This document shows positions 1 to 10,901 of a stretch of DNA of 64,000 nt, in pieces. The notes under the pieces were generated by a model that was not told where the DNA came from, did no database searches, and worked only from the letters and a program-made list of their open reading frames with translations. Position numbers and translations under genes: made by a program. Numbering within the stretch: position 1 is the stretch's first letter; every line of letters begins with the position of its first letter. Source of the DNA: Mucor racemosus (lineage: Eukaryota; Mucoromycota; Mucoromycetes; Mucorales; Mucoraceae); NCBI GenBank assembly GCA_027405735.1, contig JAPEHQ010000004.1, forward strand, positions 1,860,001-1,924,000, given 5' to 3'.

Positions 1-723
1 AAAAACATTAGGACACCTAAAAAGAAGCTACACTCCAAAAGGTCATTTGCTTTTTTTTTTTTCTTTTTTTCTTTTCTTCAGAAGATGTAGTTCTTCAGCC
101 TTTTCAATCAAGGTCTTGAAGTTATGAATCAAACATTATTCCTGATATAAATTTCAGTTACAATGACAATGGTGCCATTTTAGTGTTTTTCGCTATTTTT
201 TGTGCAAATATATGGTCACTCAAAACTTTCGAAAATTCTTAGAAAACCAAGGACATTTAAGATTTTTTTCGGTGAACAATACTCTTAGATATAATTAAAG
301 TTGTTTTTTCAATGTTTTTCTCATAAAATCTACTAATTATGTTTATAAATTAAGTCAATTCATTAGAATGTAGTCAATAAAATATTTAAAGAACACTCAT
401 ATCACGAATAACTCTCCAGTTAAAAGCTCAAATAAAAGAAGCACTTGACAGAAATTATAGACCATCCCATTGACTACAATTAAGTGTCTGTTCTTTAAAA
501 AATATGCATTTTTGATAGAGCAATGAGGATATCAAATATAGCCCTGATCTTTGACCTCAACTAACATCAAAATATTCTAGTTCTAAAGGATTTGCGAAAG
601 ATAGTGTTAGGAACTTTTCTCAACAAATTTAGAAATCAAAGGATATATTCGAGGGCTACAAATAATATTTAATTGACTAGATCTTATTAATATATGATTT
701 ATTGCATAAATTCGAAAATATTA

Positions 724-758
<35 letters not shown>

Positions 759-1082
759 ATTTCACAGCTTAAAAAGCATTTCAAGGGCCGCACCGGCGGA
801 ATCTGTCCGTGAGTTCCGGATGAGCAATCATGAAAACACATATGCATCATGTCAAAAGCAAAGCTATGGCATTGGAAGAATAGGGGAACATGTTCATTTT
901 TTATTACAATTGCGAAAGTTGTCAACAGATGTACAATACTGTTATTTTTTTTTTGAGCATAAAGAATATATTTTTATTAATTTTCAAAAAAAGTATGAGT
1001 CGAGAAAAGAGGATGTGTATGTTATTGATTTGCGAATTTAAAGTGTAGAAGCGTAGATGAAAGATGTTGTTGTATGTAAATT
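1..1082. other. AT-rich flank without a supported gene
   Basis: No convincing gene is visible. The stretch is AT-rich with a run of about 27 T near 729-757. Just after that run (about 760-820) lies a GC-richer block, TTTCACAGCTT followed by GGCCGCACCGGCGG, which resembles two tandem blocks near 39245-39385. On the minus strand about 150-60 a short lysine/glutamate-rich open stretch (NFKTLIEKAEELHLLKK) could be the edge of an exon, but nothing around it confirms that. Confidence 0.5.
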
Positions 1083-4000
1083 TTAGTTTCCACCAATCTT
1101 TGCAACCTCACAAATATTACATGCCTTTCCTTCATACTCGGGTTTATAAGAAGCCTTACAATAGCAACATTCAACCTTGGGAGAACCGCGATAAATGGGC
1201 TCGAAACTTGCCGCACAGACATCGAATGGATTATATTGATCATAATCAAAAGCAAGTTCATCATGTAAAGTACGTTCACAGACAGATTGAATTTTACGAG
1301 CCTAAATCATCAAACAAGTCAATAAAAATATTTATGCATTTGCTTAATTTTATATTTACCTCATCTGCAACAGTTCTAGGAGGAGCAAGTTCAAGCAATC
1401 TTGAAGCAAATTGAGAAGCTGTACTGAAATTTTTGGTTCTAAAAGCTTGCTTTGTAGCTTGACGTAAAGCTAATTGCATATGTGGTGTTTGTAATTGACA
1501 ATGTGCAAAGTAAGCAGCTAATTCAAGGGCACGCTTCATATCTTCAGGAGTTTGACCAGTAATAGATCTACGCTTTTGTTCCATGGACAAACCTAAAAGA
1601 TACTCACGACAGATATCGACTAATTGAGCCAATTCGTTTGCTTCCCCATCGTTAGTTGTCACTGTAAATAAAACAGAATGCAATAGTAATTTGAAATGTT
1701 GAGCAGCCGCAATCAATTTACCAGAAGTAAAGAGACGATAAGCCATTTGAAGTTGTGTGGTTACGATAGTTTGGAAGTTGTAAACTGCAATAGGTAGTGT
1801 GTTACGAGGAGTAGAGGTCTCGGGATTACGACGCAAGTTATAGGTCACGCTGGGGGTGCTGGCAACGCCAGCAAGAGAAACATGAGCAGCTTGATAGATG
1901 GCCAAAAAGTGAGATTTAAGAGGTTCAAACTTGACGATACCCTTTTGACGATTGAGGATTTGCATAGCACTTTCGAAAGCACCGGCAGCGATATGATCGG
2001 CAGCAACACCAGAGTTTTGAGCCCAAAGTGCGTTTTCATTTACACCTTCAGCAGGTACAACAAATTCAGCAGTTTCCTTGGCAGCAACATGGCCCATCTC
2101 AGCATCTAATTCAGCCTTAATATCATCATCGTCGTCCCAACCACCATCGCCATTCAAGTCATCATCCCCAAATTCATCGTCATTAGGTGTACCCAATAAA
2201 TCATTATCCAAAACAGGCTTGGATGAGGCGATACCAAGATCGTCATCATCTCCCCAATCACCACCAGCTTCCTCAATATTATCAATTTGATCATCATAGT
2301 TGAAACTAGGGGCGTTGATAGGAGCGCCAGGCTTTTGTTGTTGTTGTTGTTGTTGTTGAACAAAGGCACCTTCAAAAAAACTCTTGGAAACGGTCAATAA
2401 TGGCCAGTTGGGATCATCAAGTTGAATTATGGGCTTGGGTGCGGCAGGTAATTGATCAGGCATTTCTGGCAATTCAATATCGGCTTCAGTCTTACCAGCA
2501 GCAGCCAAGATAGCATCAGCTTGTTCAGTTAAACCGTGAGTCTTTGCAGTCATGTAAGCCAAAGGCAATTGACCAACATCTTGCAACAAACGAATACGTT
2601 CCTCAACATCACCAAGATAAACAGCATTTTGGAAACGCATCAAAGGATCCTTTTGAAGTTGAGAGATTTCCAACATTTTGCGCAAATTGGTTTCATTACC
2701 TTCCAAAAGATACAAGAAGGAAAGTTTATCCAATTTCTTGGTACGTTGGTAAGATAATTCAACAATCTTGTAGTTACCATGACGCAAAGCTTCAGCACCA
2801 AGCTTAGTCCAATAGTCAGGCTTGTTCATTGATTTGGCAGTTTCAAGAGCAACATCCAAATTACCACATTCAAGGGCAAGTTCGAAACGAGTCTTGTCAT
2901 CTCTAACAAAATGCAAAGCAATCTCAGGATAACCCTTCTTTTGAAGATAAGCAATGATGGATTGACCGACTAAATTGGAAGTACGGATAATATGGAGAAC
3001 TTCTTCATATTGCTTCTTGACGAGAGCCAACTTGAAACGATATTCAGTGGGATCAATCACAATTTCACGAACCTTACCATCACGATCAAGAGCATAAAGC
3101 TTCTTTCCCTTGATACGGGTCAAATAAATGGGTTGATCCAAGGTACGAACGATACCATTATCACCTTGAGGTAAAGCATATTTGATATGATTTAAAGTAC
3201 AGTAAATCAAGACACCAGAATCATCCCAAGTAGCACTCTTGATACGAATGGTTTCATGAATTTGACTGGTTTGTTTCAAATCTTTGGTAGCAATAGTGAT
3301 AGTATGCTTACTTAAAAGAGCAATCATAGACATATCAGTTGACCAAACAATATACTTTACAGAAGAAACAGCTAATTCAGCAGTGACACGACGTTGTTGA
3401 ATATCAAAGAGAATGACAGAAGTAGGAGTAGCCATCAAAAGAGAACCAGGACCAGCATAGTAGATATCGGTAACTTGACCAGGAGTCTTGAATGATTTGG
3501 TTTCCTTATTTTGAAGATCGCGGATTTGGATTACTTGAGTAGTCTTGTCAAATACAGCAAAACGATTACGAGCAATGAAAAGAGCAGCATGACCAACACC
3601 CTTCATAGATTCATCAGAAGGTTCTTGAAGAGTACCACCCAAATTCTTGGGAAGACGATATAACTCGTAAGATCCACCTTCATAAGGAGAAGTCAATAAA
3701 ATGGCTCTTTCAGCAGGATTATAAGACAATGTACGAGGAGCAACAAATTGCGAACCTAATTTACGAACAGACATGACTTCTTGGTCAGCAGTGCTGGGGA
3801 AATCATGAATATGCAAAACACTATTCTTGATATAATAAAGCTCATTGCTGTGAACTTGGAAAGCAGGACGCTCACGCTCAAGCTTAAAGACAATTAAACC
3901 ACTATCATGACCAGCAGCAAACAAATTGAGTTCAGGATGAGATGTCAAGACCCAGAAACGATCATGATCTCTTCTAAATGTAGCGACAGCAGTACGTTTA

Positions 4001-5094
4001 GTTAAATCCCAAACACGAATTGTTTTATCCTCACTATCAGATAAAATAAGGTCTTGACGAGGATGGAAAATAGCGCTAGAAACATTATTATAATGACCAC
4101 GACAGCTATCAACTTCCCAAGCCTTGGTATCTATCGTCAACTATTTGTTAATGGATATATATATTAAATCAAATATATCCTAAATCAATTACCATTCATT
4201 CTCCAAAGTTTAACTTGACGATCATCACCAGCAGAAATAATCAATGGAAGAGTAGGATGGAAAGAAGCCCAATTTACACCGTGATCATGGCCCTCCAACA
4301 CATATTTGACCATAACATCAGTTGTACCAAACATGTCACCACCAGGTCCAGGTCTTCCCATATCATCCATTGTCATAGCACTAGGAGCTTGAGATTTCTT
4401 ACGCAAACCTGATGAAAACAAATATGAGATGTGAGATATTGATATCATGAGTATTTATCCAGTTGTTACCAGTAATATCCCAAACACGAACAGTTTGATC
4501 CATAGAAGCAGATACAATTAAATCGGTCTTGGGATGGAACTGGGCACACATGACATAATGATTATGACCTGTCAAGATAGCAATACAAGCTCTAGATTGC
4601 CAGTTCCAAATACGAATAGTTTGATCATCAGAAGCTGAAATAATCCAAGGTAATTCATTATGGAAAAAAACGGTACGAACATAATCGAGATGACCATTTA
4701 AAGTGAAAAGACAACGACGAGTTTTATAATTCCAAACCTTGATTTTATAATCATCGCCACCAGATACGAATAAAGGTTGAGTGGGATGGAAAGAAATACC
4801 TCTTACAGGTCCTAATTAGTGAAAAATGCAGTTGAGTGAAATTTGTATTTGTTGCATTGATGTTTTTTCTATTTTACCATCATGTTCCTCGAAACGTTCG
4901 AGCAATGTACCCATACGGTAATCCCAGAGTTGAATACAACCATTATGTAAAGAAGCTAAAATCCAAGGACGTTTAGGATGAAAAGCAACGCCCTTAACGC
5001 GATTGCTTTTAGACTCGAACTATTGGGTGTATAATATTAGAAAATGTCCATCTAAATATCGAAACATTTGGCCTACCTTTGTGAGCATTTGCAT
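1083..5094 (-). CDS. COP1: Coatomer subunit alpha (alpha-COP)
   Basis: This is the alpha subunit of the COPI vesicle coat, which moves cargo from Golgi to ER and recognises dilysine signals. Six exons close in phase: 5094-5077, 5019-4878, 4811-4470, 4408-4193, 4130-1360 and 1301-1083, giving 1235 aa, normal for the family. The start [16 protein letters not shown] matches the usual fungal N terminus. Residues 1 to about 310 hold the first WD40 propeller (repeated [29 protein letters not shown] units), followed by a second propeller and an alpha-solenoid. A Q8 tract and acidic stretches form the linker near residue 850. The last exon carries the conserved cysteine-rich C terminus ([36 protein letters not shown]) that binds epsilon-COP. 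The 18-nt first exon and the acceptor inside GATAG at 4132-4131 were chosen because they restore the family sequence. Assignment is near certain; only exon edges are inferred. Confidence 0.97.
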
Positions 5095-5651
5095 ATTGAA
5101 ATCTATTATCTAAATATCTACAGGTTTGAATAGTTGGTCAACAAAGATATTTGGCGCGTTCTTATTTGATATTAAATTTACCCAAATAAAAAAAAGGTGA
5201 ATGGGTATTTCTATTTATCAAATCTGAAACGAGGGAAATGTGAGTAAATACTTTGTTTTTTCTCGAGAAGAAAAAATCATTTGTAAAATTTACATGAATA
5301 ATAGAAATATATTGAGCTTTTTTTTTGTTATACAAATAAAAGGTTGCAAGTAGAATAAAGACAAAGCTATCTCATGTAATTGAATTGGGATTAAATGATT
5401 AACGGAGCCCTAATCCATCCAAAGGACAGCTACTACAAACTGTTGTACATTACATTGTATCATTGGCCAACAACATTACTTTGAGTGACGTGTCAGAGAG
5501 TATATGTTTAATATGTTTATTTCATATATATAGAGAAAAAGGCATAAAGGATTAATACGGTTGAGCATATAGTATAAAAAATCATAATGTCATAAAGAAA
5601 TTAATAAAAAAAAAAGCTGTAAAATTGAAATGTGGATTGAAAATTTCTCTC
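5095..5651. other. Intergenic region upstream of alpha-COP
   Basis: No gene seen. This 557-bp AT-rich gap separates the alpha-COP start from the stop of the next minus-strand gene, so it must contain the alpha-COP promoter and the 3' end of the small zinc-knuckle gene. Several poly-A/T tracts are present, but no element can be assigned with confidence. Confidence 0.5.
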
Positions 5652-5892
5652 TCATCTTAAATAAGGGCAGATCATCGTAGAATGACCGTATTTTCCACAC
5701 CAGGTACTATAGATATATACATTAGATCTCTAAATATGCATTTACGGCAATATCATACCATTGACCACCTTCCAAATTTAAAGGTTTAATAACCACAATG
5801 TAATTTTTGGTTGCTATGGATTGATTAGCGGTAGTTGAATTATTCACTACCACTACCGCTTGTTGGGTTGCCATGGAAACAATGGGTAGCAT
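5652..5892 (-). CDS. Small protein with C-terminal CCHC zinc knuckle
   Basis: A 62-aa protein is predicted from two exons, 5892-5759 and 5706-5652, joined across a 52-bp intron (GTATGA...CTATAG). The splice creates the first zinc ligand: codon TG|T becomes cysteine. The C terminus then reads CTWCGKYGHSTMICPYLR, a perfect CX2CX4HX4C zinc knuckle of the kind that binds single-stranded RNA or DNA. The first half (MLPIVSMATQQAVVVVNNS...) is low-complexity, and the middle (KNYIVVIKPLNLEGGQ) is the only other ordered-looking part. An in-frame TAG directly precedes the first ATG, and that TAG closes a pyrimidine-rich stretch that could itself be an acceptor, so a 5' UTR intron or an extra upstream exon is possible. 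A second ATG at codon 7 is in a better context (CCATGG). The family is not recognised; a role in nucleic-acid binding is inferred only from the knuckle. Confidence 0.6.
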
Positions 5893-6225
5893 CTACGGAA
5901 AAGCTAAAAGAAGAAGAAGAGGAAGTAATTTAAAGAAGTCAAGAAGATTTACATGCAAGTCAAATATAAATAATCTAAAAAAAAATGCTGTCAATTGACA
6001 TTGCTTTAAACAAGATAGGATCCTGCTGTCATGCTCTCCTCTATTGAATTCAAGAAGAAAGAAACAGAAAGGACCCCTTTTAAAATCAGAAATGTGGCGT
6101 AATAACGGCTGCAACCAACTTTTTTTATATTTTTTATATGCAGAATCCACATAAATAAAAAGTGGGAATGTTGTTTACATGTACAGTGGTTGAATCAAAT
6201 CAAATTTTACAAAAAGTTTTATTTA
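5893..6225. other. Intergenic region, possible 5' leader of zinc-knuckle gene
   Basis: No independent gene is supported. On the minus strand there is a possible intron (donor GTAAAT near 5953, pyrimidine-rich tract, CCGTAG next to the downstream ATG), which would be a leader intron of the small zinc-knuckle gene. An 85-codon minus-strand open frame here starts only at a TTG and ends at that TAG; it has no family resemblance. Confidence 0.4.
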
Positions 6226-7116
6226 TTATACATAATTTGTAGTAGAATAAGATCTTGATATTCTGTGGTGATGATGTTGTTGTTGCTGCTGTTGTTGCTC
6301 TTGTTGTTGATGATGCTGATGTGATTGGTATTGATTATAGTTATGTTGAGGATGAGGGCTTGTCTCATGCCTCATGTATTTATTACTGCTAGTCATCATA
6401 TCATCTCTTTGTCTTTTGTTATTAGACATATTATTGGTTGGTATAGGTGATGGAATAACAGGAGTATTCATGGTTCTACCAGATAAAAAGCATGTCAATA
6501 ATTCCAATTGCTTTAAAAGATGCTGATCTTGTTGATCTTTACAATCCACATCAAAAACTTCCAATCTTTCAAATGGTGGGTCATCCAATTTCATCTGTGC
6601 AAATTGGTTGGTAAGATTGTGTAACGTGCTTTGACCCAAATAATTAGAACCTGCTAGTTCATTTGCATACTCTTCATGATCAAAAGCGTATTGTCGAAAT
6701 GTAATAGGGATTCTATTACTCTGTTGTAACATGGCTAAATTACCAGCAAATACACCAAGATGATGTGCTAATTGTCTTAAATTTGTTAGTGATGTATCTA
6801 TTTGAATACGCTTTACAGAGTGTGCGAATTGATCAAATATCATCAAATAACCCGTCCAGGTCAGGGGTAAATGAATCATTTTTAATGACAGAATACCGTA
6901 ATGACGAGTAATACGTGGAACAATACGTTGAACAAACTTGTCAGTAATACGTCTATCACCTATAGGAAACAATAGATCGCTTGTCCATATTTCAGGAGTC
7001 TTGTAAACCAGGTCTCGTAGTCTTGTATGACTATCTCCAAGTGCTAACAAATCTTTTAATTCTAGATTTAATGTCACCTGAGTAAGAATTTGATCAGGTA
7101 AAGATAAAAAATTCAT
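6226..7116 (-). CDS. F-box protein
   Basis: A single-exon gene for a 296-aa protein. The N terminus MNFLSLPDQILTQVTLNL followed by LLALGDSHTRLRDLV and a WTSDL motif is a standard F-box (residues about 1-45), the segment that binds Skp1 and links a substrate to an SCF ubiquitin ligase. Residues about 60-200 are leucine-rich and may form irregular repeats that bind the substrate. The last 80 residues are low-complexity, with glutamine and histidine tracts (from CAG/CAT-like runs at 6260-6330), and are probably disordered. The start is the only ATG that keeps the F-box complete; the following gene on the same strand is separated by 333 bp. The target cannot be deduced. Confidence 0.85.
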   Translation of the reverse strand: MNFLSLPDQILTQVTLNLELKDLLALGDSHTRLRDLVYKTPEIWTSDLLFPIGDRRITDKFVQRIVPRITRHYGILSLKMIHLPLTWTGYLMIFDQFAHSVKRIQIDTSLTNLRQLAHHLGVFAGNLAMLQQSNRIPITFRQYAFDHEEYANELAGSNYLGQSTLHNLTNQFAQMKLDDPPFERLEVFDVDCKDQQDQHLLKQLELLTCFLSGRTMNTPVIPSPIPTNNMSNNKRQRDDMMTSSNKYMRHETSPHPQHNYNQYQSHQHHQQQEQQQQQQQHHHHRISRSYSTTNYV

Positions 7117-9501
7117 TTCGTTTTTTTAGACGTATTCTACAATAGTAATTGAAACTGATTCACCGAGTATAACAGCAGTTGATCTTGTACAAAAAGATGT
7201 GATGAATACAAGAAAAACGTAAAAATAAAAAGGAAGCTAAGAAGGAAAGAAAAAAGTAAAAAAAAAGAGTGAGAGAAAAAGATTTTTTTTTTTGTAATAA
7301 ACAACAAACAATCATAGTTTATGTTTTCGCCCCTAATCGCTCGCTCCATGTCTTGAGTAACCACAAAAGTTCTTGTTATAGTAATCTCAAATATCATCTT
7401 ACATGCAGCGGCAGTGCGGCTGAAAACATTAATTATAACCTTCCTGTTTCATACTATAATCTTGTTTGATCAAAATGTTCGAATACGGCATACATTCTGT
7501 TTTTTAAAGATTATATTGGAAGTTTTGAGATATTGGGTACACTTCTCTCCTATGTATATGCTTTTACTAATATCCATGCTTTATAGATACTTTTTTGATT
7601 TACATTACTATGCATAATAAAAAAGAGTTTCGTTCTGATCAAATCCCCATTCTAATAGCATATTTTTTTGTTGTGAGCGAGCCAAAATATCTGAAAGTAT
7701 CTGAAATTTATATAAATATTATATTTTTTACGTATATTTAATAAATAATAATGCAAAATTAGTTCATATAAATCATATCTCTACATTGTAAAAAAAAAAA
7801 TACGAGTAAGCTATTGTTTTTAGAAACTGTAGTATAGAAAAGATCGGATTTTATAATATACAATGAGCATATGTTCTGCCCATTTTTCTCCATTTTCAAG
7901 GAATTCATCAACAGATGCATTGCCATTTGCTGAAATCGTGTAACTACCTCAAAATAGCCGCTTCAATATAAAACAAAGAGAAATATTAACATTATTTATT
8001 GCCTGTTAGTCAGATAGATGCTTTAAAACATGAAAACACATCCGCATTATAAGAAAAACATCTTCAATCATTCATAAAACAGCTGAAATTACCAAAAAAC
8101 GGTATTTTTAAAGAATTGTTTTATGCACATTTTGCACAAATTTGAAGCTCAAAATCGGTCAGAACCATTTCTTGGATCACATACCTTCTTTCTATATTTT
8201 TATCTTTATTTTTTTGGGTGATAAAAAACATGATCAGAATCGACCTCCCAACCCTTACAGATGTAGGCAAAAATCAACCAAAATCGTTTAATCTTCATTT
8301 TGACCCCGAAAATGGGATTTTTTACTAAGGCTTTTCTAAGCTCAAAATGACCGTATTTTTTCAAAAAATTATGTGAAATTATTTGTTTAGCTATTAATAA
8401 TTCTTAAGTTGGATTTTTGTGGATAAAACCGTTATTTTTACTTTTCAAAATTACGCAACTATTTTGGTGGAACTTTTTTTCAATAATTACACCATTGGAT
8501 GCAGATTTTAAAGCTTTATTCATAACATTTAATAAACTTTGTAGGTTTATGTAATAAAATCTAGAGCAATATGCGAAAAAAAGGCACAAAAATTTAAAAA
8601 TGGCAATTTTTCAGATTGAAAATACATCGGCGTTTGAATCAGATTTAAAAAAATTGCGGAATTATGCCTTCAGAGCTTTAAACAGCTTCAACAAAAGTAA
8701 ACTGTTGTCTAGTTAAACAGAGAGAGAAATAGAAGCATAAGATATGTATTTATGGTTTACTTATGGTGTAATTAAATGTTATATAGCATTGATTCAAAGG
8801 CAAAAAAAAAAATTACAAAAAAAAATTATGTGATTGACTAAAAATGGAAATATTTGTTGCAACCCTTTTTCAACTATATTTACTTAACAAGTTGGCTTCC
8901 CATAGCTTACTCATTATCGTGATTTAGTCTTGATTATGATTAGTATACTTAATAGCTCTTTTTAAGCTTTATTAATAGATTTGGCTTTAATTTTTCATCC
9001 GTTAGAATCCATTTTTTATTGAAGCAATATTTTGGTTACTATGACAACTGCTATACAAAGTCGATTCAGGAACAGCCGAGAAAAAAGAGAAATTACAGCG
9101 CTTACTCTAGCAATGTCCAAAGGATAGTTATGCGCAGTGAACTATCTGCTGAGAGCTGCTCATTCTATAGTCTTGAATCATATACAAGGACTTTTAGTTA
9201 TCGAAAATGGCAATATATGGCGAAAACTTGCAATTTTAAACGTTGAGAGATTGGAAATTGAAATTACATGAATTTACATAAAACAGCGCATGCACCATTC
9301 TTGAAATCAAATTTAATTAGAAACCTTGGTTAATGGCTTACGGCACAATCGCATTGAAATACCCATATCTTGGCTCTTTAACCATGTGTGGAAAAAAGCA
9401 TCTGTCAGCATAAATCATTGGACCTAATTCTCAAAGGTATTTAGACGGAGACTTTCCCTTCACTTTTACTCTTTTGTTTCTATATCAATTAATTCATCGA
9501 A
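7117..9501. other. 2.4-kb AT-rich intergenic region
   Basis: No supported gene. It includes pyrimidine/purine-rich leader sequence upstream of the F-box gene (7200-7290). The rest is AT-rich with several short open frames that lack codon bias, family motifs or good start contexts; the longest plus-strand frame (9019-9246, 75 codons) is not convincing. The final 100 bases contain the promoter of the esterase gene. Confidence 0.5.
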
Positions 9502-10645
9502 ATGCCAGAATACAAACCATTTCCACTAGTTCCCAAAATCACATCTATCATCAAATCAATTTATGACATAGAATCTGATGAGGAGGCATGTCAACCTCGC
9601 ATTGTAAGAGATTTTTTCGATAAAGCTGCCGAGCAAATTGAAACTGCCCCTGTAGAAAAAGAAGACCGTGAAATTATATGTAATAATATCAGAGTCAACG
9701 TCTCCATTCTTCGTCCTCCTGGATCCAAAGATAAAGTTTTGCCTGTTATTATGTTTTTGTAAGATTTGTATAGACTTGGGATTGTATTCAAAAGATATTA
9801 ATATTGATTAGGCATGGTGGAGGATGGGTATTTGGAAGTTACAATAGTCATAAAATTCTCACAAATGAGGTATGGTATATTAAACATTGAATAATATGTA
9901 ATAGCCTTTTTTAAAACTAAAATGTAACGCAATTATAGCTGGTGAATTTGATTCCTGCTTGTGTAATTTTTGTGCATTATTCATTGAGCCCTGAAGTTAA
10001 ATACCCAATTGCATTAGAAGAATGCTATGCTACTCTTTGTTGGATCCAAGAAAATGCTGCATCTCTCCATGTTGATCCTAGTCGTCTAGCCGTAGCAGGC
10101 GATTCGGCCGGTGGCAATTTATCTGCTGCTCTTACAAGTATGTTCTGTTTAAATGCCAACAATATCATAAAATACTAATGTAATATTCGATAGTTCTTGC
10201 AAAAAGTCGTCAAAATAAGAGTATATCTTACCAAGTTCTCTATTATCCTGTCCTTGATGTTGATTTTAACAACGAATCCTATAATCAAAACAAAGATAAC
10301 TTATTTTTGCCTCGGCATACAATGAAATATGTATGGGAAGCTTACACAGCTAGCGTAGATCAACATTCTTTACCTACCGTCGTGCCCATGTCTGCATCTG
10401 CAGAGGTGTTGCAGGATTTGCCGCCCGCTCTTGTAATTACTGCAGAATCCGATGTATTGAGATCAGAAGGTGAGGCATACGCTAAAAAGCTAAATAAAGC
10501 TGGCGTAGATGCAATTTGTGTGAGATATAATGGCATTGGCCATGGATTCGTCTCAATGCCTGTATTAAGACCTCAAGGAACAGCTGCCATAGCTCAAACA
10601 GTAGATTTGCTCAGAAAACATTGGGGTTCAGACTCTAAATTATAA
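9502..10645 (+). CDS. Alpha/beta hydrolase, hormone-sensitive-lipase type esterase
   Basis: Four exons (9502-9758, 9812-9869, 9939-10137, 10194-10645) give a 321-aa protein. The oxyanion motif HGGGW at residues 87-91 is assembled across the first splice junction. The nucleophile elbow GDSAGG puts Ser161 in place, Asp258 lies in ITAESDVLRSEGE and His288 in GIGHGF, so the Ser-Asp-His triad is complete. This is the layout of the HSL (Abhydrolase_3) esterases, usually about 300-350 aa, which cleave short acyl or aryl esters; the real substrate is not predictable. No signal peptide is visible, so a cytosolic enzyme is inferred. The third intron has a good branch site (TACTAAT, 10173). It lies head-to-tail with the S33 peptidase gene, 256 bp upstream, but the two belong to different hydrolase families and are not a tandem duplication. 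Confidence 0.92.
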
Positions 10646-10901
10646 ACAGAATATGTCTTTATATTAATAAATATCCTAAAAGACGTTGTACTATAATATT
10701 TCAGGTGGTAATTGAGGCATTGCCACAGTATAAACTATTGCGGGAAAAAGCAAATATACTTTCAGTAGCACCAAATGTCCTTCAAAACGATAATATCATC
10801 AAATTTATTAGTAAATTAGGATGGGACGGGGGATTTGGCTTTCAAAACAATATATAACGCATTTTCAGTATGTAAGCATTAGTTATTTCTTTATACATAC
10901 A

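Noticed and set aside
694..1041. 115-codon plus-strand open frame with poly-F from a T-run
   Set aside because: The frame is created by a homopolymer and AT-rich sequence and has no protein-like composition outside a short GC-rich repeat block.
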